From Rhizosphaericola mali (GTDB lineage: Bacteria > Bacteroidota > Bacteroidia > Chitinophagales > Chitinophagaceae), in contig NZ_CP044016.1 in the NCBI RefSeq assembly GCF_004337365.2, positions 1,240,001 through 1,304,000 of the forward strand: a stretch of 64,000 nt of DNA. The letters run 5' to 3'. How positions within the stretch are numbered: position 1 is the first letter of the stretch; the number at the start of each line of letters is the position of its first letter. The notes under the pieces were generated by a model. The model was not told the origin of the DNA. It did not search any database and saw nothing but the letters and a program-made list of their open reading frames with translations. Of the stretch, positions 1 through 10,700 are shown piece after piece. Position numbers and translations under genes: made by a program.

Positions 1-1689
1 ACCAACATCATATTTCCAATTATGACGATCAAAATCATAAGAATGCATTACGTCTCCAAAATTCCAATAGCCAAACCATTTTCTAACTTCCGCTTCTTTT
101 AGATAGAAATTGGTATATAGCTCTAGTTGTTTTTCTATTTTTTCATATTTGGATATATTTGATTTTATCGTCCAATTATTTCCAAATGCACTAGCGTTGT
201 ATAGATGTTGAGAGGGTGCAAGAAGTTGTGTTGGATTTTGAATTTGTTCTGCATATTGGATTAATGTATTATTAGACGGAATATTTGATTCTAGTTTTAG
301 CCAAAGTTCACTTGTTCGAGCTACACCATATGGAGTACCAAAACCTGGTTCATAGTCTTCGTAAGTAATATCTAAAGCATCTCTTTGTTTTTCATACGCG
401 TCTTCTCCTAAACCATTATGATAAAATCTTAAATCCATGGGTTGTGCATCTGGTGACCAAAACCAGAGTTTAATTGTGCTACTTTCTTTATGCAAATTTT
501 CTAATGCAATTCCCGATGGAAAACTTTTCCGAAAATTTCTTATGCCAAAGGTGACTCCTTGATGTGTATCGCCTACAAAACCAACGCCATATGCTTGATT
601 ACTATAGTGAGCGCTCAACCAACTATAGCCCTCTTCTGTTCTTTTTTCTATTGTATATGCATCTGGCAATAGTTGATTTAATCTATAACTGCCCCATAAT
701 GGAACGTATTGTAGATTTTTTAAAACAGAATCTGATATGTCAGATCTTTTAATATACTCACCATTGATCTGCTGTTTTCTTACTTGTTCTGATGGATCAC
801 GCCTCAGACCTGTAAGGTTTTGTATAGGTTCGGAAAAGATACCATTCGTTGCAATGTCTGCAAATTTAATATGTCGATTATAATTTTCTTCCTTTAGATT
901 TATGTTGAATTGTAGTCCTAGCCCACTAATAAAATCTTTTTGTTCATTTCCATCAAAGGTAATTGTATGCAAAATTTTAATAGCAGAACTATTATTATAA
1001 AAATAGAATCTAAGCGTAAAGGGTAACCAATTTCTATTCTCGGTTGAATGTGTGCCTTCCGCCTTAATCAGTACCCTTGCGTTACCAGTCTTTTCAATTT
1101 TTATAGTATTTATTTGACTTTGGTAATTGATTGGCTGATTATTTTCTTTGTTAATCAAAATCAATTTTCCATTTTCTATTGTTTTATTTTGTTGTGTATT
1201 ATCGGTTATATATTGAATTAAATCGTTACCTTTTTTGTTAAATACACAGACTATTTTGCCTGTATTTACCTCAATCGTATTGTTATTTTCTATAATTTTA
1301 ATACCGTCTATTGAGCTTTGAGAAGAGGTCTCTTTAATTTGTACTATTATTTTTTGAGATTTTTTTTGAGATATAGGCAAACTATGCGCTGTCCATTTTA
1401 AACTTCCGTCTGGCCAGTAGGCTAGAGGCCAATTGTCATTTAGTATAACATTTTCGTTCTCAGAAAAATGTATTGTTTCAATTTTTGTAATCTGACCTTG
1501 TCTCCAGGGTAATCCGAAAGTCGTCCCAGTATCGAAACCATTCGCTTTATCTAACCAATTTAATTGAAATGGTTGTATTTTATGATTTTCTGAACTATGA
1601 GAAATTATATTTTTCTTTAACAAAGGACTTCCAATGCTGATGATGGAAGCATTCTTAAGGAAATTTCTTCTAGAAATATTCTTGCGCAT
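1..1689 (-). CDS. PL26-like exo-rhamnogalacturonan lyase (PcRGLX/YetA-like), C-terminus cut by window edge
   Basis: Reading down the minus strand from the ATG at 1689 gives 563 open codons that run off the window, so only the N-terminal part is visible. The protein opens with a twin-arginine-like RRNFLKNAS stretch (residues 7-15), so export to the periplasm, perhaps by Tat, is likely. Around residue 100 it has a WPDGSLKW segment, typical of the N-terminal RIFT-barrel domain of the PcRGLX/YetA family. Known members remove unsaturated disaccharides from chain ends of rhamnogalacturonan I. The start lies two bases after the stop of the upstream gene, so it is co-transcribed as the last visible gene of the locus. 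Family placement is from remembered motif similarity. The catalytic region is mostly outside the window, so activity cannot be judged here. Confidence 0.72.
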   Translation of the reverse strand, partial: MRKNISRRNFLKNASIISIGSPLLKKNIISHSSENHKIQPFQLNWLDKANGFDTGTTFGLPWRQGQITKIETIHFSENENVILNDNWPLAYWPDGSLKWTAHSLPISQKKSQKIIVQIKETSSQSSIDGIKIIENNNTIEVNTGKIVCVFNKKGNDLIQYITDNTQQNKTIENGKLILINKENNQPINYQSQINTIKIEKTGNARVLIKAEGTHSTENRNWLPFTLRFYFYNNSSAIKILHTITFDGNEQKDFISGLGLQFNINLKEENYNRHIKFADIATNGIFSEPIQNLTGLRRDPSEQVRKQQINGEYIKRSDISDSVLKNLQYVPLWGSYRLNQLLPDAYTIEKRTEEGYSWLSAHYSNQAYGVGFVGDTHQGVTFGIRNFRKSFPSGIALENLHKESSTIKLWFWSPDAQPMDLRFYHNGLGEDAYEKQRDALDITYEDYEPGFGTPYGVARTSELWLKLESNIPSNNTLIQYAEQIQNPTQLLAPSQHLYNASAFGNNWTIKSNISKYEKIEKQLELYTNFYLKEAEVRKWFGYWNFGDVMHSYDFDRHNWKYDVG

Positions 1690-1691
1690 AA

Positions 1692-2345
1692 TTAGAACTT
1701 TGTAATCTTAAAATTGGAAATAGTTTGGGATGACCAAGTCATTCTTAGTCCAAAATAACCCGAGTTTAACTTGGTGCTAGAATCTTGAAAATAAAGTACA
1801 TTGTTTATCCAGACTGAGGTTTGATTTTTGTTAACTTCTGTCTTGATATGATAGATTTTAGTACTATTTATCAAATGTTGTTTATCTAGATATTCTTTTA
1901 ATAAAACTCTTTCACCTTGTCCATTGTAATATCTAAAACGAGTAGTTTTATTAGAATTACCTCCAAATCCGAAATACATCATTTGAAAATTGTCGTAATT
2001 GGAAAATCTACCATTTGTATTAAAACTATAATCGTTGGATAGTTGTGCATTCCAAAACTGATTGATATCACTAATTCTTGGAAAATAGGAATCTGTTAAA
2101 TTTATTTTTCGATCATACTCAATGATATAATGACCTTTTAGCTTTTGGTTTAGCCATAATGTTACGCCACCTTTACTATCCATTTTTACTTTCTTATTAT
2201 TCCAATTAAAAAAGGTAGAATCTGGAAATTCTGCTTCTATTTTCCAATATTCTTGATTCAATAAATTAGTCTCAATTTTTTGTCCGTTTATCTTAACTAG
2301 GAATAAAAATGAAAATAGAATTATCCCACTCATTACTTTCTTCAT
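1692..2345 (-). CDS. Secreted DUF6250-like protein of the rhamnogalacturonan locus
   Basis: 217 aa with a cleavable signal peptide (hydrophobic residues 8-20, then NGQ). The rest looks like a concanavalin-type beta-sandwich. It has a central YFGFGGNSNKTTRFRYYNGQGER segment (about residues 125-147, quoted here only as its family landmark) and a C-terminal GYFGLRMTWS motif. Both are features I associate with DUF6250, which is frequent in Bacteroidota pectin loci. No catalytic residues can be assigned. It sits between the PL4-like and PL26-like lyases with gaps of 16 and 2 bases, so it is almost certainly in the same transcript. It may bind or cleave the polysaccharide. A true function is not known to me. 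Confidence 0.7.
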   Translation of the reverse strand: MKKVMSGIILFSFLFLVKINGQKIETNLLNQEYWKIEAEFPDSTFFNWNNKKVKMDSKGGVTLWLNQKLKGHYIIEYDRKINLTDSYFPRISDINQFWNAQLSNDYSFNTNGRFSNYDNFQMMYFGFGGNSNKTTRFRYYNGQGERVLLKEYLDKQHLINSTKIYHIKTEVNKNQTSVWINNVLYFQDSSTKLNSGYFGLRMTWSSQTISNFKITKF

Positions 2346-2361
2346 ATTAACTATTTAACCG

Positions 2362-4071
2362 TTAATTTAATTTAGATAATCTAATGGCATCGTACATATA
2401 GCCGCCACCTCTAGGTACTTTTTCTAATTTTAACTCCAGGGTATTATCGGAATTAATCAAATTTATCGGAATTTTAAATTTCTTCAAGATATAATATCCG
2501 CCTAGAATAGCTGAACGATAAATCGAATGATCATTTCCTAAATTATTCAAATCTCCTATAGGTTGATCATTTAGTAAAATAGTCAATTTAGGATTTCTCG
2601 CCACACCAGCGATGGCAATTTCTAGCTCTATAGAATCTTTATTACTTATATTTTTATTCGTAAAATGTATTTTCCAATTACCGACTTTCGTTTGTGCATA
2701 ATACCAATTTTGTATAATACTTTTTCCTATTGTATAATCCAAATTTTCAGGAATACTATCAAACAAACCGTAAGCTCGTTTATGATCAGCATATTTGAAA
2801 CCTCTAGTTGTCCTATCTGCGTCGCCAATTTGCCAAATTGTCGTTTTGTCTTCAGTGGGCATTATTACAGATACGTTTTTAGACTCATTTTTTACTATGA
2901 TAATATTTTGCTTTTTCCCTTCTTTTAATCTATTTGCCCCATACGCATAAAGGGTGTATACTCCTGGTCTAATATTTTTTATAGTTGAATATCCATTTTT
3001 ATTGGTGTGAGTCCAATAGATGTAACTTTTAGTTTGAGCTTGCCAATCATAGCCGCTATCAGCTAATACCAATGTTACATTATATAAGTTTTTATTGAAT
3101 TCGTCCTTAGCATTAAGTACTAATGTACCTCTTTCAAGTGGATAGTATTTATTTTGTAACCAAGCGTATGGCCATTGTTTTTTCTGTAAACCCGTTTCTT
3201 GTTTAGCTATATTCCATAATTCAGATACTGATTTTTCTTTGTCTACATATAATAAAAATGGTCCATTTAACTTAGTCCAATCTCCACTGATTGTATCGTC
3301 TGTAACTCTATTGTCATTTAAAAAATGTGTACAATTAAACATATTGATCAAATATGGATTGGAATGAACAGTTTGATATTGTTTAGTTGGTCCTCCATTT
3401 AAGTATTCATGACTTGCTTGAATAACAAATATCCCAACATGAGACTGTGTTCCTGCCATACCGTGCACATATCTATTGTCAATATAGTCTGCATAATTGT
3501 ATTTTGTATAAATGATTCCATTGCTCATTTTATATGTCCAATCTTGCAATTTTTTTCCCGATTCTAATGAATCCATACTATACATGGGGCCTTGTATAGT
3601 ATCTCTAACTAAATGATAATTAAATATAGATGGATCAGCTCTTAATCCCCAGCGTGTTTGTTCATATATACTAGCGGGATCATTTTTACTATGGTTTTCA
3701 ACTAAATAAACATAGATTCCTTTTGTGTCAGATTTTATTACATAGTGTAAATCATAATTAAAATATTTTTTTGCCGTATGCTTAAATGAAATATCTATTA
3801 AAGTATCATTCTGACTAGTTATACTAAATGTGGACGGTGTCATTGTCCAATTGGGGCCACTAAGATAGGCGGAACCTTTATCTCCCAATAAATTATTATA
3901 GTTTTCATAAGATATAGATTTAAGATCCGCTGTTTTTTTGTCAAATTCGAAACTAGCATATTTATTGGAAAGTGAAACCGATGAATCTGTTTCCTTTATT
4001 TTGACTTGCGCATTAACCTTATTAATAGTGAAAAAGTATAAAAAGATGTATGGAAAGAAGAATTTATGCAT
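2362..4071 (-). CDS. Rhamnogalacturonan lyase, PL4-like
   Basis: 569 aa with an N-terminal signal peptide (ends near NAQ, residue 22). The layout matches the three-part PL4 family: an N-terminal beta-sandwich catalytic domain (about 25-300), a central fibronectin-III-like domain (about 315-400, around YIYWTHTNKNGYS and IRPGVYTLYAYG), and a C-terminal carbohydrate-binding-like sandwich (about 410-569, starting WQIGDADRTTRGF). PL4 enzymes cleave rhamnose-galacturonate bonds in the rhamnogalacturonan I backbone by beta-elimination. The gene lies 10 bases after the acetylesterase gene, which fits stepwise deacetylation and cleavage. Length is normal for the family and no disruption is seen. Confidence 0.85.
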   Translation of the reverse strand: MHKFFFPYIFLYFFTINKVNAQVKIKETDSSVSLSNKYASFEFDKKTADLKSISYENYNNLLGDKGSAYLSGPNWTMTPSTFSITSQNDTLIDISFKHTAKKYFNYDLHYVIKSDTKGIYVYLVENHSKNDPASIYEQTRWGLRADPSIFNYHLVRDTIQGPMYSMDSLESGKKLQDWTYKMSNGIIYTKYNYADYIDNRYVHGMAGTQSHVGIFVIQASHEYLNGGPTKQYQTVHSNPYLINMFNCTHFLNDNRVTDDTISGDWTKLNGPFLLYVDKEKSVSELWNIAKQETGLQKKQWPYAWLQNKYYPLERGTLVLNAKDEFNKNLYNVTLVLADSGYDWQAQTKSYIYWTHTNKNGYSTIKNIRPGVYTLYAYGANRLKEGKKQNIIIVKNESKNVSVIMPTEDKTTIWQIGDADRTTRGFKYADHKRAYGLFDSIPENLDYTIGKSIIQNWYYAQTKVGNWKIHFTNKNISNKDSIELEIAIAGVARNPKLTILLNDQPIGDLNNLGNDHSIYRSAILGGYYILKKFKIPINLINSDNTLELKLEKVPRGGGYMYDAIRLSKLN

Positions 4072-4081
4072 AATGTAATTT

Positions 4082-4852
4082 TTAGTATAAATATTTTCTC
4101 AATGGAGTAAGATCTGGTTGCGTTTTTATACTATGGATGATTTGATTGGCATTGATACGAGCGCCTTCAAGATTGGTATGCGTGTGATCTTTTGGAAAAA
4201 ATTTATAAGTATATTCAAATCCTAATGAATCATATATTTTAGCTACTTTTTCGTTCAAATCAATTAAAGGAATATTATTTTTAGTGGCGATTTCTTTCGA
4301 CCACTTTCCATAGTCCAAATTATTTCTATCAACTTTGCCATTGGTAAAAATATGTCTAGGGATAGGTGTAATTATAATTGGATATGCTCCTTTATGTTTT
4401 GCTTCAGTTACAATTTTATTTAAATACCAACCATAACTATGTACATATTCTTTTCTCTTAAACACATTGTTATAGACTTGAGTGGAATCCTCTCCGATAC
4501 CTTTAATGCTGCCTCTTGGTTTGAGTGTATCAGCAATATTTGCAGGGTCATTATGTCCGAATTGTATCAATAAATAGTCGCCTGCTTTAATTTTTGCTAA
4601 TACGTTATTCCAATGGTTTTCTGTAATGTATGTTCTACTACTACGACCGGGAATCGCTTCATTATCAATAGATATTTTTGTAGAGTCAAATGAATCTTGT
4701 AATAACTCACCCCAACCAACTATTTTTTGTCCATTAAAAATTTTTCCATTCTTAACTGTAGAATCTCCAATTATATAAATAGTCGGTCTTTCTTTCAAAG
4801 AAAAGCTAACTAAACTGATGAATAATGCAAGTAGGATATATTTTTTTTTCAT
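4082..4852 (-). CDS. Rhamnogalacturonan acetylesterase, CE12-like SGNH hydrolase
   Basis: 256 aa with a signal peptide (about residues 1-20). SGNH-hydrolase landmarks are in order: block I GDSTV with the nucleophile Ser31, the oxyanion-hole Gly (around 69, IPGRSSRT), block III GHND (99-102), and block V DHTH with Asp222 and His225. This arrangement is that of rhamnogalacturonan acetylesterases, which remove acetyl groups from galacturonate residues so that lyases can reach the backbone. It is spaced 10 bases from the PL4-like lyase and 15 from the sulfatase gene, in one operon. Confidence 0.88.
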   Translation of the reverse strand: MKKKYILLALFISLVSFSLKERPTIYIIGDSTVKNGKIFNGQKIVGWGELLQDSFDSTKISIDNEAIPGRSSRTYITENHWNNVLAKIKAGDYLLIQFGHNDPANIADTLKPRGSIKGIGEDSTQVYNNVFKRKEYVHSYGWYLNKIVTEAKHKGAYPIIITPIPRHIFTNGKVDRNNLDYGKWSKEIATKNNIPLIDLNEKVAKIYDSLGFEYTYKFFPKDHTHTNLEGARINANQIIHSIKTQPDLTPLRKYLY

Positions 4853-4867
4853 GTTGGAACCTTTAAT

Positions 4868-6277
4868 TTATTTTGAATATTTACCTGCAGGGATAGGTAG
4901 CGGTAAAAAATCTTGATTTAATATCATCCATTCTTGTAACTGATACTTAAATATATCTATTTCATTTTTATATTTAGGATCCTGAATTAAATTATTGAAT
5001 TCATGTGGATCTTTTTTCAAATCATAAAATTCAAACATTGGTCTAGGCGTTGTAAATAGTAGCTTTTGAAATGTTGGTGTCAATTCATTGTGTCTGTTTT
5101 CAGCAATCAATTCATTCCATAATGGACTGTTGTCAAAATCCACTGGAGTGTAAGGAAGCTGCCAAAGTGCATTGTAAATTAACTTATAGTATTTGTTGAA
5201 GACCGTGCGACTTTCATCATAATCAAAGGTTGAATTCGGTAACTTTGTTCCGTGAGCTCCTCTTTCTGCAAAAATATAACTATGAATTTCTGCACTATCC
5301 TTACTCCATGTGTTTTTTATACTTTTTCCCGTAATTTCTTTAGGTATTTTTACTCCGGCAATATCCAAAATAGTAGGAGCTATATCTTCTCCTGAAATTA
5401 ATATATCGGACTGAATGGAAGGTTCTATTTTTCCATACCAACTAATGATTAATGGTACGTGTAATCCCATATCATAAAGTGTTCCCTTTCCTCGCAAGAT
5501 AGCGCTACCATTGTCTCCCATGAAAATAATTAGCGTATTCTTTTCTAAATTTCTTTTTTTAAGTTCCCCGAGAACTAAACCAACTAAAGAATCCATACGC
5601 CCGATTTCACCATAATGACGTGCAAGGAAATTTCTACCTTCTTTTATATTGGGTAAATAATTGGGATAATTTATGCTGTCTGCATTAGGGGTAAATGATG
5701 TTTGATCCCATGGATAGTGCGGGTCGTTATAGGATATTTGACAAAAGAAAGGTTTTTCTTTGGGTCTCTGATTTAAGAATTCTTTCAATTGTGGATATGC
5801 TGTGTTGTTACCTCCAATTCTCAAATGATCTACTCTGTTTTTAAATGTTCTTAACTGATACTTATTGAAAATTGAATCCGTTTCTTTTGTTGTTCCAGAT
5901 CCATCCATATGATAATTTCGTCCAAATATTCCAGTATAGTAGCCACTTTTTCTTAATAATTCTGGATAGGTAATTATCTCTTTAGGTAATGTGGCTGCAA
6001 ATCTAGTCATCCGAATATCTAAAGGGTTACGCCCAGTAAATAAAGTAGCTCTTGAAGGCGTACATTGTGGCGAGGATACAAATGTATTTGTATATCTAAT
6101 ACCATTTTTAGCTAAACTATCAATGTGCGTAGTGTGTACATCATTATTGCCATATATTCCTAAAAAAGGATAACTATGATCATCTGATAAAATCAATATA
6201 ATATTTGGGCGTTTTGTTTGCCCAAATATTTTAAAGCTAATTACACTAGATAAAACGAAAAATATTATGTATTTCAT
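4868..6277 (-). CDS. Sulfatase (formylglycine type), heparan-N-sulfatase-like group
   Basis: 469 aa with a signal peptide ending near FGQ (residue 20). It has the metal-binding SDDH segment (31-34) and the active-site motif CTPSR with Cys72, which would be converted to formylglycine. Later segments (DPHYPWD around 187, GDNGS around 255) add further active-site residues. It is a periplasmic sulfate ester or sulfamate hydrolase. No sulfatase-maturing radical SAM enzyme is in this window, so one must be encoded elsewhere. It lies 8 bases from SusD. Plant rhamnogalacturonan is not normally sulfated, so the true substrate of this locus is open. Confidence 0.88.
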   Translation of the reverse strand: MKYIIFFVLSSVISFKIFGQTKRPNIILILSDDHSYPFLGIYGNNDVHTTHIDSLAKNGIRYTNTFVSSPQCTPSRATLFTGRNPLDIRMTRFAATLPKEIITYPELLRKSGYYTGIFGRNYHMDGSGTTKETDSIFNKYQLRTFKNRVDHLRIGGNNTAYPQLKEFLNQRPKEKPFFCQISYNDPHYPWDQTSFTPNADSINYPNYLPNIKEGRNFLARHYGEIGRMDSLVGLVLGELKKRNLEKNTLIIFMGDNGSAILRGKGTLYDMGLHVPLIISWYGKIEPSIQSDILISGEDIAPTILDIAGVKIPKEITGKSIKNTWSKDSAEIHSYIFAERGAHGTKLPNSTFDYDESRTVFNKYYKLIYNALWQLPYTPVDFDNSPLWNELIAENRHNELTPTFQKLLFTTPRPMFEFYDLKKDPHEFNNLIQDPKYKNEIDIFKYQLQEWMILNQDFLPLPIPAGKYSK

Positions 6278-6285
6278 TTTTTGAA

Positions 6286-7782
6286 TTAATATCCAGGATT
6301 TTGAGTGTATAGTCCGTTTGATGTGGAGATTTGTGCTGTTGGAATAGGGTATAAGATACTATTATTTGTTGCATTAGATATCTGCGAGCTCAATCCATCG
6401 CTTGCTATCCAACTGTTAATCGTTGTTACCGCTTGTCCTTCTCTTATTAAATCATTCCATCGTAAACCTTCACCTGCAAATTCTCTTCTTCGTTCTTCTA
6501 ATAAACTACTAATAGTAAGAGATGTTAATGCTGATAGTCCGGCTCTTGCTCTTATTTGATTTACATATCCAAGTGCTTCAGCAGTTGAGCCAGTACCTCC
6601 ATTTAAAATACTTTCGGCCTTCATCAATAGAATATCTGCATATCTTAATACTATAAAATTAATAGGCCAATCTTTTCCATTACTTCCTTTATAGTTAATG
6701 TTTATATATTTTTTGAAAAATGTGGATACTTTGTAAGTGTAATTTATATTGAATGTATCTCTAATATCCTGTACTGTGCCAGAAGGTTCGTAGCTTGTTT
6801 TAAGATTATTAGTAATATTGAATACACTAGTACCATAACCATTTCCATAAGAATTTGAGATACCCAAACTTACCCAATAAGCGACAGGAACAAGATAACT
6901 TGGAAAGGCTGATCCATTTGTTCCACTTTTTGCTTGTACATCAAATATTACTTCGCTATTATTTTCATTTGTATATGAAAAAATATCTGTGTAATTATTT
7001 TGCAAACTATAAGTTCCGGAGTTAATTACTTGGTCGAAATAATAGGAAGCACTATCATATTGATTTGCATTTATCCCAGGTCCATTTATATCATAAGTAG
7101 GGCCAGATTTAGTCAGGTATACCTGTCCCGCTAACGCGTTGGCGGCACCTAATGTAGCTCTCCCAATATCAGCAGCATCATAAGTTGCAGGTAATATATT
7201 AATTGCCTGCTTTAAATCAGATACAATTAGATTATATACATCACTGACCTCACTTCTGGGTATTTGCGTAATTTCACTCACAGTAACAGGAGTAGTGACA
7301 ATAGGAACTTGCCCAAATTCTTTTACTAATTGGAAATAATAAAATGCTCGTAAAAAATATAATTCGCCATAATAACGTGTTTTTAGACTGGTATTTGTAA
7401 GTATTGAACCTTTTTCGTCTAAGGCTTCTAGTACAGAATTGACATTGTAAATGCCATTGAAGTTATCCTGCCATGCATCTGAAATAAATGTCGTACTGCC
7501 GATACTAGTGGAGAAATTATTAATCCCGTCCCAATCTCTATTTCCATCAGAGACCGCGTTAATATTATCACTGCGCATTTCTCCTAACCATAATGCTTGC
7601 TCGGGAAAATTGTTTAATTGCGCATAAGCACCAGTAACTGCTTGTTTGAAATCATTGGCATTGCTATAAAAATTTCCTGTCGTAGTACTAGATACAGGAG
7701 TTTGATCCAATTGTTTAGAGCAAGAAATTATTGATTGACTTAATATAGCAATAAAAAATATATTTAAAAAAATCTTTCGCAT
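6286..7782 (-). CDS. SusD/RagB-family glycan-binding outer-membrane lipoprotein
   Basis: 498 aa with a lipoprotein signal (SIISC, lipidated Cys near residue 21). The TPR-like helical core is typical of SusD (FLRAFYYFQLVKEFGQVPI around 145-163). The C-terminus carries the usual RYADILLMKAE and EERRREFAGEGLRWNDLIR motifs (about 377-447). It captures oligosaccharide at the cell surface and closes over the SusC pore. It follows SusC by 9 bases as in nearly all such loci, and length is ordinary. Confidence 0.95.
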   Translation of the reverse strand: MRKIFLNIFFIAILSQSIISCSKQLDQTPVSSTTTGNFYSNANDFKQAVTGAYAQLNNFPEQALWLGEMRSDNINAVSDGNRDWDGINNFSTSIGSTTFISDAWQDNFNGIYNVNSVLEALDEKGSILTNTSLKTRYYGELYFLRAFYYFQLVKEFGQVPIVTTPVTVSEITQIPRSEVSDVYNLIVSDLKQAINILPATYDAADIGRATLGAANALAGQVYLTKSGPTYDINGPGINANQYDSASYYFDQVINSGTYSLQNNYTDIFSYTNENNSEVIFDVQAKSGTNGSAFPSYLVPVAYWVSLGISNSYGNGYGTSVFNITNNLKTSYEPSGTVQDIRDTFNINYTYKVSTFFKKYININYKGSNGKDWPINFIVLRYADILLMKAESILNGGTGSTAEALGYVNQIRARAGLSALTSLTISSLLEERRREFAGEGLRWNDLIREGQAVTTINSWIASDGLSSQISNATNNSILYPIPTAQISTSNGLYTQNPGY

Positions 7783-7791
7783 GATGTTGAT

Positions 7792-10700
7792 TTAAAATGT
7801 AAGATTAAAGCCAAGAGTGATTGTTTTACTTAATGGTGCCGCGCCATAATCTCCAGGAAGAGGGTAGGAGCTATTACCACTATTGTTAGTATTTTGCGCT
7901 TCTGGATTTACACCTCCATCGTAATGATCTTTGGTAAAGATATTTTGTAGTGCTACATAAGCTCTCGCTTGTTTCAATACGCCTGTGGAGATTAATTTTC
8001 TAAAACTATATCCCAAGGTTACATTTTGAATACGCCAAAAATCAGAAGAATATAACCAATTAGAAGTTACATAGGGAACGGAGGCACTAGAATTTAATTT
8101 TCCTCTAGGTGCATTATAATTGGGATTGCTTGTAGACCAAGCATCTTTCCAAACCGCTAAATAATTGGCTGTTGTACTTCCTGGAAAATCAATAGCTCTA
8201 CCAAGGTAAGATAATATCTTTCCGCCTTGCTGACCATATGCTTGCACTGATAAATCCCATTCCCCATATTGAAACGTATTGGTTAGCCCCCAAGTATAAT
8301 TTGGATTGGGGTGTCCAGCAATAATACGATCATCGGCGGTAATTTTTCCATCACCATTTGCATCATAATATTTGGGATCTCCAACAGTTTCTTTGGATGT
8401 AGTTGCAACTTTATTATCGATATCTTGTTGAGTTAATATTCCATCCATTTTAGTTACAAGAAAGCTAAAAATAGGTTTACCCACTTGTAATAGATAGGGA
8501 GCATTACTACCACTATATGCAGAAGAAATCTCTATACGGTCTTGATTAGGACCTAAAGAGGTAACTTTATTTCCATTAAATGCTATGTTGGCATTGGTAT
8601 TCCAAGTGAATTTTCCGCTTTTAATAGTAATAGTATTTAACCCAATTTCCAAACCTTGAGTCTGCATACTGCCAATATTTTGTAAGGAAGTTGAAAAACC
8701 ACTCGCTGCCAACACTGGTAAATTCATCAATAAGTCTTTACTATTCTTTCTATATACATCAAAGGTTAAATTGACTCTGTGTGAAAATGCAGTTAAGTCA
8801 AATCCTAAATCATAGGTGTTGGAAGTTTCCCATTTGAGATTTGGATTTGCAATCCCCGAAACAACCATTCCTGGTGCTGCAGTTGATGAATTGCCACCAA
8901 AACTGTATGGATCTGAGGTATAGGTTTCTACGTTATTATAGTTTCCGATACTATTATTTCCTGCTTTACCCCAAGATGCCCTAAATTTTAAATCATTGAT
9001 GAAATGAATGTTGTTCTTAAAGAAATTTTCATCTGATATACGCCAACCGAAGGACAAGGATGGAAAAGTTCCCCATTTATTATTGCTTCCGAATCTTGAT
9101 GATCCATCTTTACGAATGCTTGCAGAGAACAAATATTTTGAATTAAAACTATACTGAGCTCTACCATAATACGATATTAAAACTGAATTACTTTCGGTAG
9201 TTGATCCAGAAAATGTTTCGCCTGATGCGCTTACAATTGCATTGTTGAGTGTTTGAACAATATCATTCGCATATCCGCCAAGGGTAGATAATCCAAAGGT
9301 TTCTGCATGAACTTTATTATAAGATTCCCCAGCAATAAACGATATCGCATGTCCACCATTGAAAGATTTATTATAATTTATAGTATTTTCATTTACTAAA
9401 TTTTGAATTGTCGCACCACTATAACCACCACTGGAATAATAACCGGGTTGAGAACTCCTGGCAGATAATGCACCAACAACTACTTGATCCGAAACATAGG
9501 TTTTTAAAGTTCTATTGATACCATCATAATTAATTGTAGATCTAGCAACCAAACCTGGAAGGATGGTATATTCTGTGTAGAAAGAAGCGATATTTCTAGT
9601 TATCTTATTTAAATTAGTTGACGTTTTTAAATAAGCATATGGATTGATTAATTTGACACTCCCCCAGGCATACCCATCGTTGGAATATGCATTGGTAAAT
9701 AATCCTGCAGAATCTTCTACAACCGGAGTATATTGAGCTGCATGCATTAAAACGTTATCTTTTCCTTCCAATGGTGGGGCATTGTTTAGAGAAAAAGACG
9801 GTGCAAGATTAATTCCTATTTTCAACTTTTTACTCACATTAGCCTCAACATTGGCTCTTAAACTATACGATTTATAATTTGTTTCGATAACTGTACCATC
9901 TTGATTTAGGTAATTACCTGCAATGAAGTAATGCACATTGTCATTACCTCCAGATGCACTCAAACTATAATTTTGAAATAGCGCTTTTCTATAAATAGCA
10001 TTTTGCCAATCAACTAATTGAATGCCCGGGTGACCTGGTTCAGCCCAACGATCATCCTTTACCAAACTTGTATTTAATGTACCTAATATAGCAATTCTTT
10101 CTGCTTCGGTTTGACTTGCAGAACGACCAGGTGCTGAATTTACCCAATTAGAGTCAGCAATTGCAGATGCTTGCTTTATCCAATCCTCAGGACTAAGAAC
10201 ATCGAGCTTTTTGGCTACACTACTTATGCCCGTATTTGAATTAAACGAAATTTGCGCTTTTCCACTTTTGCCTCTTTTGGTAGTAATTAAAACAACGCCA
10301 TTTGCGGCTCTTGATCCATAAATAGCACCTGCAGCGGCATCTTTTAATACTTGAATGCTTTCAATATCATTAGGACTTAAATTATTCAAAGGACTATTTG
10401 AGATGGATCCATTTGTACCTTGGCTAACAACATCTAATGGAAATCCATCAATAACATATAACGGTTCTGTTCCTGCAGATAAGGAGCCACTTCCTCTAAC
10501 AAGTATACTCAAACCTGCCCCTGGCATTCCAGATTGTTGTCTAACTTGTACGCCTGGCAATTGCCCGATTAAGGCTTGTTCGACCCTACTAATGGGTTTT
10601 TCTTCAATATTTTTGGCGTCAAATGTCGATTGTGCTCCTAGAAGATTTTTTCGCTTTTGCGTACCATAGCCAATGACTACAACATCGTTGGAAGAATCGA

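Noticed and set aside
10355-10669. Plus-strand 104-aa ORF inside the SusC gene
   Set aside because: It is the antisense of a conserved plug-domain coding stretch and has no protein-family pattern.
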